Assembly (NCBI GenBank): GCA_048360435.1
Contig: DBGCOP010000022.1
Coordinates: 31,292 to 95,291 of the forward strand
Reading direction: 5' to 3'
Length of the DNA stretch: 64,000 nt
Origin: Limenecus sp048360435
Lineage (GTDB): Bacteria > Cyanobacteriota > Vampirovibrionia > Gastranaerophilales > Gastranaerophilaceae
Below are positions 8,237 to 17,623 of the stretch, piece by piece. Both the position numbers and the translations under genes were made by a program. The notes below the pieces were generated by a model. That model made no database searches. It was not told the origin of the DNA and saw only the letters and a program-made list of their open reading frames with translations. Every line of letters starts with the position of its first letter. The stretch's first letter is position 1.

Positions 8237-9304
8237 TTGTGCAAACCTTGAAAAGAACTCCTTCATCATAGCAAAATCACCCGTTGTACCGTCGAGACTG
8301 CCAAGCTCTTTCAGGTTTTTGTTTATTCTGTTTTGTTCATTTCTTTGCATAAGATTTTTGAGAAAACTTCTGTAACGGCAGAGAATTTTTTTGAGTTCAA
8401 AAGGCTCGTCCTTGAAATTAATAAAAATGTATCCGTCATTCATCACACCGTCAAAAAGCTTATATTTAGAATGTTTTACAGCGGTTATGGAATCAATGAA
8501 TTCTTCTGTTTCCTTAAAAAATTGTTCATCAAAATTTTTGTAAGGGCTTTCTTCACTGTAAAGTGCTTTTTTTAGTTCTTTTTTCAATATAGTTGGAGTT
8601 TTTCTGTCATAGGGCGCATTTTGGCTCATGTTTTCGAGGTTGAAAATTATGCTGTTTTGTTTCGGATACCCGAGAAGTATTCCTGTCAAATCGTGTGAGT
8701 GCTTATGCTGCAAGGGGTTTAGGCTTTCTGTCAATGAACTGTAAATCTCTTCTACTGTTGCATCAGAAGAAAGATTCAACCGTTTTGCAAAAAATTCTCT
8801 GTGGTTTTCGATTGTGTTTTTTGCCTCTTTTCGGTTGAGCAGCATGATATTTTTGTGTCCATTGACTTTTCGAACAATGGTGTCGAATCCGTTTGTTTTG
8901 ATTTTTTCCAGATAAATGGCTGCCTCGCCTCCGTTTAAAAGTGTGGGTTTGTGACCTGTTGCTGTCATAAGAAAGGGCGTGAGGTCGTTGTCGCTTTTCA
9001 GTGCGGAGATGAGCAGGCTTAGTGTTCGTTTGTCAAAATCCTTTGTCAACTCCAGCCCTTCAAAATTGTCATTTGCGAATTCGTTTACATTCTTTTTCAA
9101 AAGTTTTTGTTCCCGCTCATTTATCGGGTTCAGGATGGCTTTTTTGATATTTTGACAGAGCTTTTTAAATAGCAAAAATTCGGGTGATTGGCGCAATTCG
9201 GGAGCATATCGAATTGAAGACGGATTAATTATTACCGGTGAGACAGCTTTTTTTATGAGAGAGGCTGCTTGTTTTTGCGCTGCTGTTTTGCTCAGTGTAA
9301 TCAT
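8234..9304 (-). CDS. Orphan protein of unknown function
   Basis: A 356-residue, mostly soluble, lysine-rich protein with no family I can name. The N-terminal 30 residues (ITLSKTAAQKQAASL, then SPVIINPSS) form a basic helix with no cleavable signal or membrane span. The middle contains LLNGGEAAIYLEKIK and VNGHKNIMLLNRKEA, which look like a small alpha/beta fold, and a His-rich HKHSHDLTGILLGYPKQNSI turn. It faces the 552-residue orphan at 9402 divergently across about 100 bases, and both N-termini contain a P-V-I-I-N string, hinting at a shared family style. No ribosome site is evident at the ATG. Confidence 0.65.
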   Translation of the reverse strand: MITLSKTAAQKQAASLIKKAVSPVIINPSSIRYAPELRQSPEFLLFKKLCQNIKKAILNPINEREQKLLKKNVNEFANDNFEGLELTKDFDKRTLSLLISALKSDNDLTPFLMTATGHKPTLLNGGEAAIYLEKIKTNGFDTIVRKVNGHKNIMLLNRKEAKNTIENHREFFAKRLNLSSDATVEEIYSSLTESLNPLQHKHSHDLTGILLGYPKQNSIIFNLENMSQNAPYDRKTPTILKKELKKALYSEESPYKNFDEQFFKETEEFIDSITAVKHSKYKLFDGVMNDGYIFINFKDEPFELKKILCRYRSFLKNLMQRNEQNRINKNLKELGSLDGTTGDFAMMKEFFSRFAQ

Positions 9305-9434
9305 AAATGTATGAAAAACAGTGAAAGAAAAAATTTGACAGCAGTTTTAAGAATTTTAACAATTCAAATAGCAAAATGCTTTTTGTTTAAACTTAATATA
9401 TATGATTGAAAAAATAAAAGAGAGAAAAGAGAAA

Positions 9435-11060
9435 ATGATAACACAACCTGTCATTATAAACAGCACAAAAAATTTCATATTTAATAATAAAAAAAATCCC
9501 TCCCTCCACTGTGCATCCTCTGTGCCTGTGTTGTCAAAAAGTCATCAAACACCTGTGAAAGCTGCTTATCCGACGAATTATTATCTTGCGTTCAATTTCA
9601 AAGCACAGCAAAAAAATGAAGATATAAAAGCATTTGAGGATTTTTTGGATAACTTTTATGAACAGAACAAAAATTCTGATATAAAAAAAATCAATACACA
9701 GTTTTTGATTTTTGATATTCCTCTCACGGAATCAAGATTCATAAATAACTCTTTTATAAGAATGATAAGGCATGAGCTAAACTCTTGCCCTCCTATACCG
9801 ATAGACGAGAAAGCTCTGACAAAAGCGGTTGCTTCCGGTTTTAGAAATGCCTTTTCTATGCTTTCTGACGATGAAAAGGTCAAATATACTCCCGAATCTT
9901 TTGTTGAACATATGAAAAAACAAAAAATTCTGCCTGAAAAAATTGCGCTTGCACAAAACAGCAATGAATTGAGACAGGTTCTCAGATATTTTCGTAAAGA
10001 TGTTTTGATGAACGGCAGTGAGATTGACGAACGAAAACACGAACTTTTGTTTCACAGATTTATGGAGGCTTTTTCTAAGAATTTAAAAGGAAACAACCTT
10101 GCTGTTTTTGATGAAAAGGTTCTTGAGAAAATGAAAAACAGACTGAGCGAGGAACCTTTCACTTTTTTTGTAAAGAAATCAGAGAGAATTCAGGCACAGC
10201 AAAAACTCAACAATTTTCCTTCTTCAGAAAAATGCGCACAGGATATTTATTCTGATATGAGCGAGAAAAATCTTGCACCGTTTGAAAATCCGAAATTTTA
10301 TGAGTTTGTTTCACAGAATGATGAAAAGCTGGATTTTCTTTTGGAAAAAATATATGGAGATGCAAAAGACAATCTTGATGAACTTTTTGACTCCTTGCCG
10401 ATTGATAAAAAACATAAAGTTTTGCTGGCAGACCCCGGTGTTGCGGCCAGATTAGGCGAACTTGGTCGTTTTGTTGAAGACAAGGCAATTGATACAAAGG
10501 ATATGACTCCTGTTGAATTGAGAAGAAGATTTTCTGACTACCTTGGCACTGAAACTGTTTACAGAGGATTGTATGCAAAAAATCCCGAAGAATTGATTCA
10601 AAAACTGAAAAAAGACGGAAATTATGCTTCTGTTTTTAAAGATAAAGGCAGCGCAATTGATGCAATAAGGTATTATCTCGATGTTGACAGAACGGATGAT
10701 GATATGATTTTCTACCGGATAATGAAAAAAATATCAAAACCGTCACAGGGCAGTGAGTTTTTGTCTGTTTCTTCGGATTATGACATAGCGGCTTCAGTTC
10801 CGAGACTTGTGTGCAAAAACGGTTTTCCTGTTGTGGTGATAAAAGCGGATGTTCCAAAACTTTCACTCATAAAACAAGAAAATATGTTTCATGCAATGCA
10901 GATTAACCAGAGACACAGGGTTCTTGTTGTGGGAGACAGGAAATTTCCTTATGATACACATATGAAACGTATAGAAATTTTTGTTCCTTTTTATCTTCCG
11001 ACAGATAAGGCGGAAATTGTAACGGATACGGAGTCTGTTTCTCCGTTTTGGATTGGCTAA
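9435..11060 (+). CDS. Orphan protein with ADP-ribosyltransferase-like C-terminus
   Basis: A 541-residue protein; ATG 9435 is preferred over 9402 because a purine-rich gagagaaaagag track precedes it. The N-terminus is polar, with AFNFKA near residue 55. Residues 374-510 resemble the fold of arginine-type ADP-ribosyltransferases: TVYRG with R377, FLSVSSDYDIA (444-447) in place of the STS motif, and NQRHRVLVVGDRKF (from 491) where the E-x-E loop normally lies. Both glutamates appear replaced by Q492 and H494, so activity is doubtful. It could be a degenerate toxin, an NAD-binding effector or a chance likeness. Its stop overlaps the convergent transglycosylase gene by four bases. Confidence 0.6.
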   Translation: MITQPVIINSTKNFIFNNKKNPSLHCASSVPVLSKSHQTPVKAAYPTNYYLAFNFKAQQKNEDIKAFEDFLDNFYEQNKNSDIKKINTQFLIFDIPLTESRFINNSFIRMIRHELNSCPPIPIDEKALTKAVASGFRNAFSMLSDDEKVKYTPESFVEHMKKQKILPEKIALAQNSNELRQVLRYFRKDVLMNGSEIDERKHELLFHRFMEAFSKNLKGNNLAVFDEKVLEKMKNRLSEEPFTFFVKKSERIQAQQKLNNFPSSEKCAQDIYSDMSEKNLAPFENPKFYEFVSQNDEKLDFLLEKIYGDAKDNLDELFDSLPIDKKHKVLLADPGVAARLGELGRFVEDKAIDTKDMTPVELRRRFSDYLGTETVYRGLYAKNPEELIQKLKKDGNYASVFKDKGSAIDAIRYYLDVDRTDDDMIFYRIMKKISKPSQGSEFLSVSSDYDIAASVPRLVCKNGFPVVVIKADVPKLSLIKQENMFHAMQINQRHRVLVVGDRKFPYDTHMKRIEIFVPFYLPTDKAEIVTDTESVSPFWIG

Positions 11061-11824
11061 TAAGAAAAGCGGTTTTCGTATTTTCTTATGTCTTTTAAAA
11101 CCGTTTCAGCGTAAGCAGCTTTTCTTTTTGAACCGTTATATTTCATAAGTGCCTGTCTGATGTTGCCCTGAGAGTTTTTCAGGTGAGAAAGATAAAGCAG
11201 AGTGCCGACTCTTAGGTTCAAAAGCGGTTTTTTCTGTAAATCTTTGTAGAGTTCATTAGAGTTTTTGTATTTTGATGTTATATCAGAGAGTTTTTCGTGA
11301 TAGATGTTCGGTCTTTGAAACATGTCTTTTGAGACAATCGGAGTGACCTGCATCATACCTTTTGCCGCACCTTTGTTAATGTTTTCCGTAAAGTGAGTTT
11401 CTTTTTTCGCAATACAGGCGATGTGTATGGGGTCTGCGCCGTATTCTTGTGCGACTTTTACGATATTTTCGGCTATTTTTGCTGTGTCAGCACCCAGAGC
11501 CAGATTTTTGTCTTCTTTCATAATCATTGCGATTATTGCTTTTTTGCGCTTGAGATAATTCTCTTCAGCTTTTTTGACGAGCATTATTCTGTTTGTTTCG
11601 GCAAGCTTTTTTTGTGCCGCTTCAAAGCTCAATGTTTTTGATGCACCTGCTTTGTGCTTTATAGGCAGGGCTTTTGTTATGTTCTCGTATGCAATTCTTC
11701 CGTCAGAAACAACGAATCCTGTGCCTGCTATACCGGCAAGTTCAATGCCTACGAAGCATTTTCTTGCGGTTTTTTTGACGGGAATTTTTCTCAGCATTTG
11801 AATTGCGGGGATGTGTTTTATCAT
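11057..11824 (-). CDS. Lytic transglycosylase (SLT domain)
   Basis: Predicted peptidoglycan-cleaving enzyme of 255 residues. The C-terminal half carries the goose-type SLT signature: IHIACIAKKETHF with the catalytic Glu, GAAKGMMQVTP, NLRVGTLLYLSHL and ALMKYNGS. The N-terminus has a short hydrophobic stretch (GIELAGIAGTGFVVS) after a basic start, possibly a signal or anchor, followed by a charged helical linker at about 55-100. It may work in wall turnover or in opening the wall for secretion. The gene is convergent with the ADP-ribosyltransferase-like orphan, with a four-base overlap of stops. Confidence 0.88.
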   Translation of the reverse strand: MIKHIPAIQMLRKIPVKKTARKCFVGIELAGIAGTGFVVSDGRIAYENITKALPIKHKAGASKTLSFEAAQKKLAETNRIMLVKKAEENYLKRKKAIIAMIMKEDKNLALGADTAKIAENIVKVAQEYGADPIHIACIAKKETHFTENINKGAAKGMMQVTPIVSKDMFQRPNIYHEKLSDITSKYKNSNELYKDLQKKPLLNLRVGTLLYLSHLKNSQGNIRQALMKYNGSKRKAAYAETVLKDIRKYENRFSY

Positions 11825-11915
11825 GTTATTAATGCCTTAAATAAGAATTAAAAATTTAAAAGTCTAGTGTACGATTAAAATTAACACCAAGAATGATTTT
11901 TTGCAAGTAAAAAAA

Positions 11916-11952
11916 TTGCCCAAAATCCTAAATCATCATATAATTAATAATT
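11916..11952 (+). promoter_or_regulatory. Promoter with putative leaderless start for the histidine kinase
   Basis: TTGCCC (11916-11921), a 17-base spacer, then TATAAT (11939-11944). The expected transcription start falls at or within two bases of the ATG at 11953, and no Shine-Dalgarno sequence is present. Confidence 0.55.
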
Positions 11953-13251
11953 ATGGAAAATAAGTATAAAAACATTCTGGGGAGAATACCCGGGCTTTTG
12001 TCATCGGATGATGATTTGCCAAAAAATTTTGAGAAAATTCTTAATGAGCTGAAAAAAACGATAGATTACGAGTTTGCGTATGTGTGTTATTTGAATTCGG
12101 GAAGCGCAAATATCCAGCACAGAAAGGTATCAGAAAAAGCAAAAAACAAACTTGCTCCGATTCCGCAACAGGTTACGCTCATAAATTTCCCCGAGATTAT
12201 AAAATCAAAACTCTATGACTCTAAAGGGCTTGTGTTTGATGAGAAAAGCCCTGTGTTCAAAGCTGCACAGTTTAATGCAACGGATTCAAACTACCTTATT
12301 GCAAAACTTTTTATCAGAGAGACCGTTTTTGGGTTTGTTTTGCTTTCAAGAAGTGCGAAAAAACCATTCACTGAAGATGATTTGAGTCTTGCGAACGCTT
12401 TTGCCTCGATTGTTTCTTATACAATAAAAGATTCCGAATTGACAAGCGTGTTCAAACTCCAGCTCAGAGCTTTGCAAGACAGCCTTGTGGACAAGACTCT
12501 TGCTTATGCGACCATTAAAAAACAAAATGAAAAAATTCTCGAAGCAGACAAACTCAAAAACGAGTTTCTTGCGAACATTTCACACGAGCTTCGTACTCCG
12601 TTGAACGCAATAATCGGTTTTTCGGAAGCCCTTTCAATGAAAATTTTTGGTGAATTGAATGAAAAGCAGGAGGAATATGTCTCTGACATCCATGTTTCAG
12701 GGCTTCATCTTCTCGGGATGATTAATGAGATTCTTGAAATTTCAAAAATCGAAGCCAAAGCAGTGAAGCTTGCTCTGTCAAAGTTTAACCTCCAGACTTC
12801 GCTCAATGAAGTCACAAACATTGTCAGACCGCTTGCAAACAAAAAGCACATAAAGCTTGAAAAAGTTACAAAAGATTTTCTTGAAATTGAAGCTGACTAT
12901 CAAAAAATTCAACAGATTCTCTATAACCTTTTGAGCAACGCAATCAAATTCACAAAAGAAGAAGGCAGAATCGAAATCGGTTATACCTTCAACAAAAGCA
13001 GCGTAACGATTTTTGTAAAAGACAACGGAATCGGCATAGACAAAAAATATCAGGGAAAAATCTTCGGAAAATTTGTCCAGCTGAACAACGTTTATTCAAA
13101 AAAAGAAAGCTCAACAGGGCTGGGTCTTACAATTACAAAAGAGCTTGTTGAACTCCACGGCGGAAAGATTTCTTTTGAAAGTGTTGTGGATAAAGGCACT
13201 ACTTTCTATGTGAAGCTGCCTTTAAAAGCAAAAAAGAAAAAGGAATCTTAG
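11953..13251 (+). CDS. Sensor histidine kinase (GAF-like sensor, soluble)
   Basis: A 432-residue kinase with no membrane span, so probably cytoplasmic. Residues 1-160 look like a GAF-type sensor (DYEFAYVCYLNSGS at 38-51, LFIRETVFGFVLLSR). A coiled-coil linker at 165-205 leads to HisKA with FLANISHELRTPLNAIIGF, phospho-acceptor H211. The HATPase domain has the N box (LLSNAIKFT), G1 (DNGIGID) and G2 (STGLGLTITKELVELHGG). The start codon appears to lie at the transcription start. The response regulator at 13254 follows after two bases, so the pair is one operon. The sensed signal is unknown. Confidence 0.95.
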   Translation: MENKYKNILGRIPGLLSSDDDLPKNFEKILNELKKTIDYEFAYVCYLNSGSANIQHRKVSEKAKNKLAPIPQQVTLINFPEIIKSKLYDSKGLVFDEKSPVFKAAQFNATDSNYLIAKLFIRETVFGFVLLSRSAKKPFTEDDLSLANAFASIVSYTIKDSELTSVFKLQLRALQDSLVDKTLAYATIKKQNEKILEADKLKNEFLANISHELRTPLNAIIGFSEALSMKIFGELNEKQEEYVSDIHVSGLHLLGMINEILEISKIEAKAVKLALSKFNLQTSLNEVTNIVRPLANKKHIKLEKVTKDFLEIEADYQKIQQILYNLLSNAIKFTKEEGRIEIGYTFNKSSVTIFVKDNGIGIDKKYQGKIFGKFVQLNNVYSKKESSTGLGLTITKELVELHGGKISFESVVDKGTTFYVKLPLKAKKKKES

Positions 13252-13253
13252 TT

Positions 13254-13601
13254 ATGAACAGAATCCTTGTAATTGAAGACAACGAAATGAACATGAAACT
13301 GATGAGAGACATTCTCACTTCTCAAAACTATGAAGTTGTTACGGCGAAAGACGGTCAGCAAGGGCTGGACATTGCCAATGAACAGGAGTTTGACCTGATT
13401 CTTCTTGATATACAGATGCCCGTTGTTTCGGGATATGACTTTTTGCAGCTTTACAAAAAAGATACGCCCGTTGTGGTTGTTTCAGCCTGTGCAATGGATA
13501 ATGAAATCCAAAAAGCACTCGAACTCGGATGTACGGGCTACATCGCCAAACCGATTCAGATTGTGGAATTTTTGAAAACAGTAAGGGAACTTCTGGGCTA
13601 G
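13254..13601 (+). CDS. Single-domain response regulator
   Basis: A 115-residue stand-alone receiver domain, presumably phosphorylated by the adjacent kinase. The acidic pair is in VIEDNE (D9 region), the acceptor is D52 in LLDIQMP, the switch Ser is S77 in VVSACA, and the conserved Lys is K99 in IAKP. There is no output domain, so it must act through protein contacts, as in CheY or DivK. Its stop overlaps the stop of the convergent SIS gene by four bases (ctag). Confidence 0.95.
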   Translation: MNRILVIEDNEMNMKLMRDILTSQNYEVVTAKDGQQGLDIANEQEFDLILLDIQMPVVSGYDFLQLYKKDTPVVVVSACAMDNEIQKALELGCTGYIAKPIQIVEFLKTVRELLG

Positions 13602-14683
13602 TCAATAACCACCTTTTTCAAACCCTTTGGTCTGTCCGGATTTTTTTTCAAAATGTTAGCCAGCTCACAGGCAATCAACTGGAGCGTAATCAGTGAACCG
13701 AAAATCGCTTTCATCTTACGTTTTGTTTTTATGTAAATATTCAAATCCCCTGCGTTTACGTCTTGAACAGAGGTTATGCAGATTATTTTCGGGTTGTAAT
13801 CGTTTTTTATTTTTTTGAGATTGCGCACTGCAAATTCTGCGTTTTCTTCGTCGATAATCGCAATCACAATAGACTTCTGGTTTAAAACAGCCACGTGCCC
13901 GTGCATGAATTCGCCAAACGGATATGCCATTACGTTCAGGTAACAGGTCTCTTTTATTTTCAATGCCCCTTCTTTTGCAACAGGATAATAGTTTTTGTTT
14001 CCGAGAATGGAAATGTTTTTGTATTTTGAAATCAGATGAGCAGCTGTTTTTATCTTGTCCAAATCGCTTTTTATTCGCTCAAGATATGAGGGCAGACGGC
14101 GCATTGTGTTCAAATAACCCGAGATGTCTTCTCCTTTCTGTGCCATAGTCTCAAGCAAAATCAACATACAACAAAGAATCTGGGCGGTGAGTGCTTTTGT
14201 TGAGGCTATGCTTTCTTCTTTTCCCGCATCGGAAAGAATTTTGTAATCACAAAGCTGCCACATTGTTGAGTTTTGTGCATTTGTGATACAAAGCGTTTTT
14301 ACACCTTCTTTTTTTATTTGTTTAAGCGCATTTATTGTGTCAGAGGTTTCACCTGATTGTGAAACGAAAATGTAGAGCGAGTTTTTTGTCACAAAATGTT
14401 TTTTTTGAAGAATAAATTCTGAAGAATATTCGTATTCACAGGGTATTTGTGCATATTCAATAAACAAAGGTGCGGCTATTGCTGCACAGTTGTATGAAGA
14501 ACCGCTCGCCACAATCACAATGTTGTCTATGTTCAAAGGCAGATTGAGGTGGATTTTGTTGTCTTCTGTTGTGTATTTGCTCAAAAGATTTTTTACAACA
14601 GCCGGCTGTTCAAAAATCTCCTTTTGCATAATTGAGTTAACCTTGTCTGAACTTTTTGTGAAGATTTTTTCAAAATTTTTCAT
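13598..14683 (-). CDS. SIS-domain sugar isomerase/deaminase, GlmS-isomerase-like
   Basis: A 361-residue protein equal to the isomerase half of glucosamine-fructose-6-phosphate aminotransferase, without the glutaminase domain. Two SIS domains are visible: IVASGSSYNCA and SQSGETSDTINAL in the first, with IASTKALTAQ following; GALKIKETCYLN and PFGEFMHGHVAVL in the second; and a GlmS-like C-terminus, NPDRPKGLKKVV. Likely substrates are amino-sugar phosphates, as for AgaS or FrlB proteins. ATG 14683 is chosen because caggag lies about ten bases upstream; an in-frame GTG at 14701 would include that site. No sugar transport genes are nearby. Confidence 0.85.
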   Translation of the reverse strand: MKNFEKIFTKSSDKVNSIMQKEIFEQPAVVKNLLSKYTTEDNKIHLNLPLNIDNIVIVASGSSYNCAAIAAPLFIEYAQIPCEYEYSSEFILQKKHFVTKNSLYIFVSQSGETSDTINALKQIKKEGVKTLCITNAQNSTMWQLCDYKILSDAGKEESIASTKALTAQILCCMLILLETMAQKGEDISGYLNTMRRLPSYLERIKSDLDKIKTAAHLISKYKNISILGNKNYYPVAKEGALKIKETCYLNVMAYPFGEFMHGHVAVLNQKSIVIAIIDEENAEFAVRNLKKIKNDYNPKIICITSVQDVNAGDLNIYIKTKRKMKAIFGSLITLQLIACELANILKKNPDRPKGLKKVVID

Positions 14684-14806
14684 ATTTATTAACTCCTGCA
14701 CACACTATAAACACAAAATAAAAACCACATTATAAATATCGGCTCTATTTTTTTGAAGTTTAATTATATATATATTATAACAGGGTTTTGTGAAGATTGC
14801 TTAACA

Positions 14807-15910
14807 TTACGTCGAAATATAGCGTTCTCCGTCACTTTGGGCAATCACTCCCTCAAGCTCAAGCTTTGTTAAAATTACCATAAGCTCTCCAAAATCAATG
14901 CCTGTTTTTGCGCAAATCTCGTCAGTTGTCGAGCCGTCTTTTGCTATGATTGAAAAAATTTCCTGTTCCTTTGGCGAGAGTGAGGCTTCTTTTGCGTGGG
15001 AAGAGGTTTTGGGCTGTTTTTTTCTCTCAATCTGCCAGTCAAGCGCATCTAAAATATCTTGAGCACAGGTCACAACAGCGGCTCCGTTTTTTATAAGCTT
15101 GTAAATCCCTTCCGTGTTGGGGTTTGTCAAAAGCCCCGGCATGCACATAAGCTCTCTGTTTTGTTCAAGACAAAGGTTTGCGCTGATTATGGCCCCGCTT
15201 TTGAGTGCGGCTTCGGCGACAAGAGTCCCCTTGCTCAAGCCCGTGACGATTCTGTTTCTGTGCGGAAACCTCCACTGAATGGGCGCAAACGAGGGATAAT
15301 ATTCGCTGAAAATTATGCCTTGTTCGTCTTCGATTTTTTTGTAAAGGTCTTTGTTGGCACTCGGATATACATAATCAAAACCGCTTGCAATAACCCCGAT
15401 TGTTGAGAGGTTGTTTTTGATTGCAGATTTGTGAGCACAGGTGTCTATGCCGAGAGCCAGCCCTGAAACTATACAGATGTCAGTTCCCTTAAATTCAGAG
15501 ATGATTTTTGAAAGTACATTTTTTGCGCTTTCGCTGGCTTTTCTGGAACCTACGACAGAAAGCGTGCGCCCGAAATTGCATCTGCTTAAATCTCCCTTGT
15601 AAAACAATGTCATAGGCGGATTCGGGATTTCCTTGAGAAGTGCCGGGTAAGCTTCGTCCGTGAAATTTATGTATTTTACGCCTTTTTCTTCAATATATTC
15701 AAGACATCTGTCAGGGTCTGTCTTGTCACGTGCGCTTAAAAAATCCGTAATCTGGCGTTTTGTGAGGTTTGTTGTTTTGTAAAGGTCGTCAGCTCCGGCG
15801 CACCAAGCCGATTTTGCACTTCCAAAGCTGTCAATCAGCGTTTTTATGAATACACTGCCGATTTTTTCAATCGAGGCAAACGCCAGCCAGTATTTGTCGT
15901 GATTTTCCAT
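14807..15910 (-). CDS. dprA: DNA-processing protein A
   Basis: Loads RecA onto incoming single-stranded DNA during natural transformation. The 367-residue protein has an N-terminal SAM/HhH-like part (residues 1-80), the Rossmann DprA core with SVVGSRKAS, IVSGLALGIDTCAHKSA, VIASGFDYVYPSANKDLY, FPHRNRIVTGLSKGTLVAEAALKSG and a C-terminal winged-helix domain (LSPKEQEIFSIIAKDGSTTDEI). It sits 15 bases downstream of the glycosyltransferase on the same strand, so both are probably one transcript. No other competence genes are visible here. Confidence 0.96.
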   Translation of the reverse strand: MENHDKYWLAFASIEKIGSVFIKTLIDSFGSAKSAWCAGADDLYKTTNLTKRQITDFLSARDKTDPDRCLEYIEEKGVKYINFTDEAYPALLKEIPNPPMTLFYKGDLSRCNFGRTLSVVGSRKASESAKNVLSKIISEFKGTDICIVSGLALGIDTCAHKSAIKNNLSTIGVIASGFDYVYPSANKDLYKKIEDEQGIIFSEYYPSFAPIQWRFPHRNRIVTGLSKGTLVAEAALKSGAIISANLCLEQNRELMCMPGLLTNPNTEGIYKLIKNGAAVVTCAQDILDALDWQIERKKQPKTSSHAKEASLSPKEQEIFSIIAKDGSTTDEICAKTGIDFGELMVILTKLELEGVIAQSDGERYIST

Positions 15911-15925
15911 AGCAAGTTCCTGAAA

Positions 15926-17485
15926 TTAGTCTCTAAAGTTGTTAATGTCAATGATTTTGTTAACCTCTTGCGGTACAAAATACGGGCATGAGTTCCACAA
16001 AACAGTGTCCAAAGGCACGTCTGATTCCTTCTGGAGAATCACTCTGTTGCAATAGCCTTTGACCATATTGGTCGAGCCGTCCATTTTCAGGTTGAAATAA
16101 CCGCAGGACTGACAGATTTTTATTCTGAAACCGTGCTCGTTGAGCTTGTCAGAGACTTCTTTTATTGCATCTACCATACGAATTTGCGAAGAAGAAGAAT
16201 ATTTTTTCTTCTTAAATCTGAACACCGCTTTCACAAGTCCGCTTTCGGAAATTAAATCGAGCTTGCAGCCCAGATTGTTTTTTCCGTCGGTAACAAAAAC
16301 ATCCACGGTCGTAGACTCTCTGTCCACGTCGTCCTTTTTGTTTGTGAGCTTGTCAATAACAGTCCCGATTACAGGCACGTGGAAGAATATTTTCAAAAAT
16401 GAATATAACGGGTAAAGCATTAAATAAGGCAGGTTTTGGCTTCCTAGTTTTGATGTGTATAAAGAAGCTATGAACGCACAAACCGCAAGCACTCCGCAAA
16501 ATGCAATTACTCCGTAGTGGATTGCAAAATAATAGTTGTAGCTGAATGTGAACACTCCAAGATAAATCAAAACAAACATCCAGAAGTTCGGAGCCAGTAT
16601 GTTCATCAAAAATTCACCAAATTTCGGGTTGGATTTGAACAGAAGAGACAAACAGTGCCATACAAGGTTGAGCTTGAATGAAACCGAAGGCTTTCTGTCT
16701 TTGTAGTTTTCGATTGATGTAAAAGTTTTTATTAAAGGACAGAACTTTGGAATGAATCCGTTTCTTACAAGAAGAGTGGTATATTTCAGCTCGCTGTTTA
16801 TGTCTTTAAAATCAACACACTGAATTTTGTCGAGTACTTCTTTTCTGATTATGAACATATCGGAATCAACAACCGAAGCGAGGCCCATAAGCGAGCGTCC
16901 GCAGTCGAAAACCCTGTTAATGTAAGAGTGATAAGAGGTCTTTATTTTGTTCAAGAGCGTTTTTGACCTTACGATATAATCTGTTGAACCAATCAAAACG
17001 TCTTCGCCATAGAGGTTTGCGTTGATAGAAGCAAGAAAGTTTTCATCAATGTAACGGTCTGCATTCAGAAAAACAAAAGCATCGACGTTCTGATAGGACA
17101 AAAGCCCCTCAAGAATCCAAGAAACTGCCTCGTCTTTTCCAACAGGCGCATTTTCACCAACTCTCCAGATTTTTGCTCCGCCGATGAATTCGAGAATATT
17201 CGACGAGTTGTCTGTGCAATGGTCGAGAATTATATGTGTTTGAAAGTTTTCTTTCGGATAATTCTGTTTGTTCAAAGCTTCAAGAAGCGGAACAATCGTG
17301 GCTTCGTTGTTTCTTGCATAGATTATAACAATCATATTGTTCGGGCGTGCTGCCGCATGGTATTTTTGTTTTTGAAGGAATTTTTTTGCTCTTGATGCTG
17401 AAAAAACACATATTGCGTAATATACACAGAAAATTACAGCGTAAAGTGCAAGAATTACCAGTAAATAAATTAAAATGTTAACCAT
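15926..17485 (-). CDS. Membrane-bound family 2 glycosyltransferase
   Basis: A 519-residue protein. An N-terminal membrane helix (about 4-28) is followed by a GT-A domain: MIVIIYARNNEATIVPLLEAL, IILDHCTDNS, AFVFLNADRYID (DxD-like) and a later DINSELKYTTLLVRNG acceptor region. Three or more membrane helices at about 290-375 follow. The C-terminal 130 residues are soluble and contain ICQSCGYFNLK and VKGYCNRVI, a possible metal-binding or disulfide module that I do not recognise. It probably builds an envelope polysaccharide; the acceptor is unknown. It is upstream of dprA in the same operon. Confidence 0.88.
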   Translation of the reverse strand: MVNILIYLLVILALYAVIFCVYYAICVFSASRAKKFLQKQKYHAAARPNNMIVIIYARNNEATIVPLLEALNKQNYPKENFQTHIILDHCTDNSSNILEFIGGAKIWRVGENAPVGKDEAVSWILEGLLSYQNVDAFVFLNADRYIDENFLASINANLYGEDVLIGSTDYIVRSKTLLNKIKTSYHSYINRVFDCGRSLMGLASVVDSDMFIIRKEVLDKIQCVDFKDINSELKYTTLLVRNGFIPKFCPLIKTFTSIENYKDRKPSVSFKLNLVWHCLSLLFKSNPKFGEFLMNILAPNFWMFVLIYLGVFTFSYNYYFAIHYGVIAFCGVLAVCAFIASLYTSKLGSQNLPYLMLYPLYSFLKIFFHVPVIGTVIDKLTNKKDDVDRESTTVDVFVTDGKNNLGCKLDLISESGLVKAVFRFKKKKYSSSSQIRMVDAIKEVSDKLNEHGFRIKICQSCGYFNLKMDGSTNMVKGYCNRVILQKESDVPLDTVLWNSCPYFVPQEVNKIIDINNFRD

Positions 17486-17623
17486 CTCATTCCTCTTAAT
17501 ATATATATGGGGTTTTTGGATATTTGGGGTGATATTAATATTATGACTAAAATTTTATATAAAAAACAATGAAAAATCCAGCTGTTTTTCAAGATTCGTG
17601 CTAAATTTCATCCGATGAGAGGA

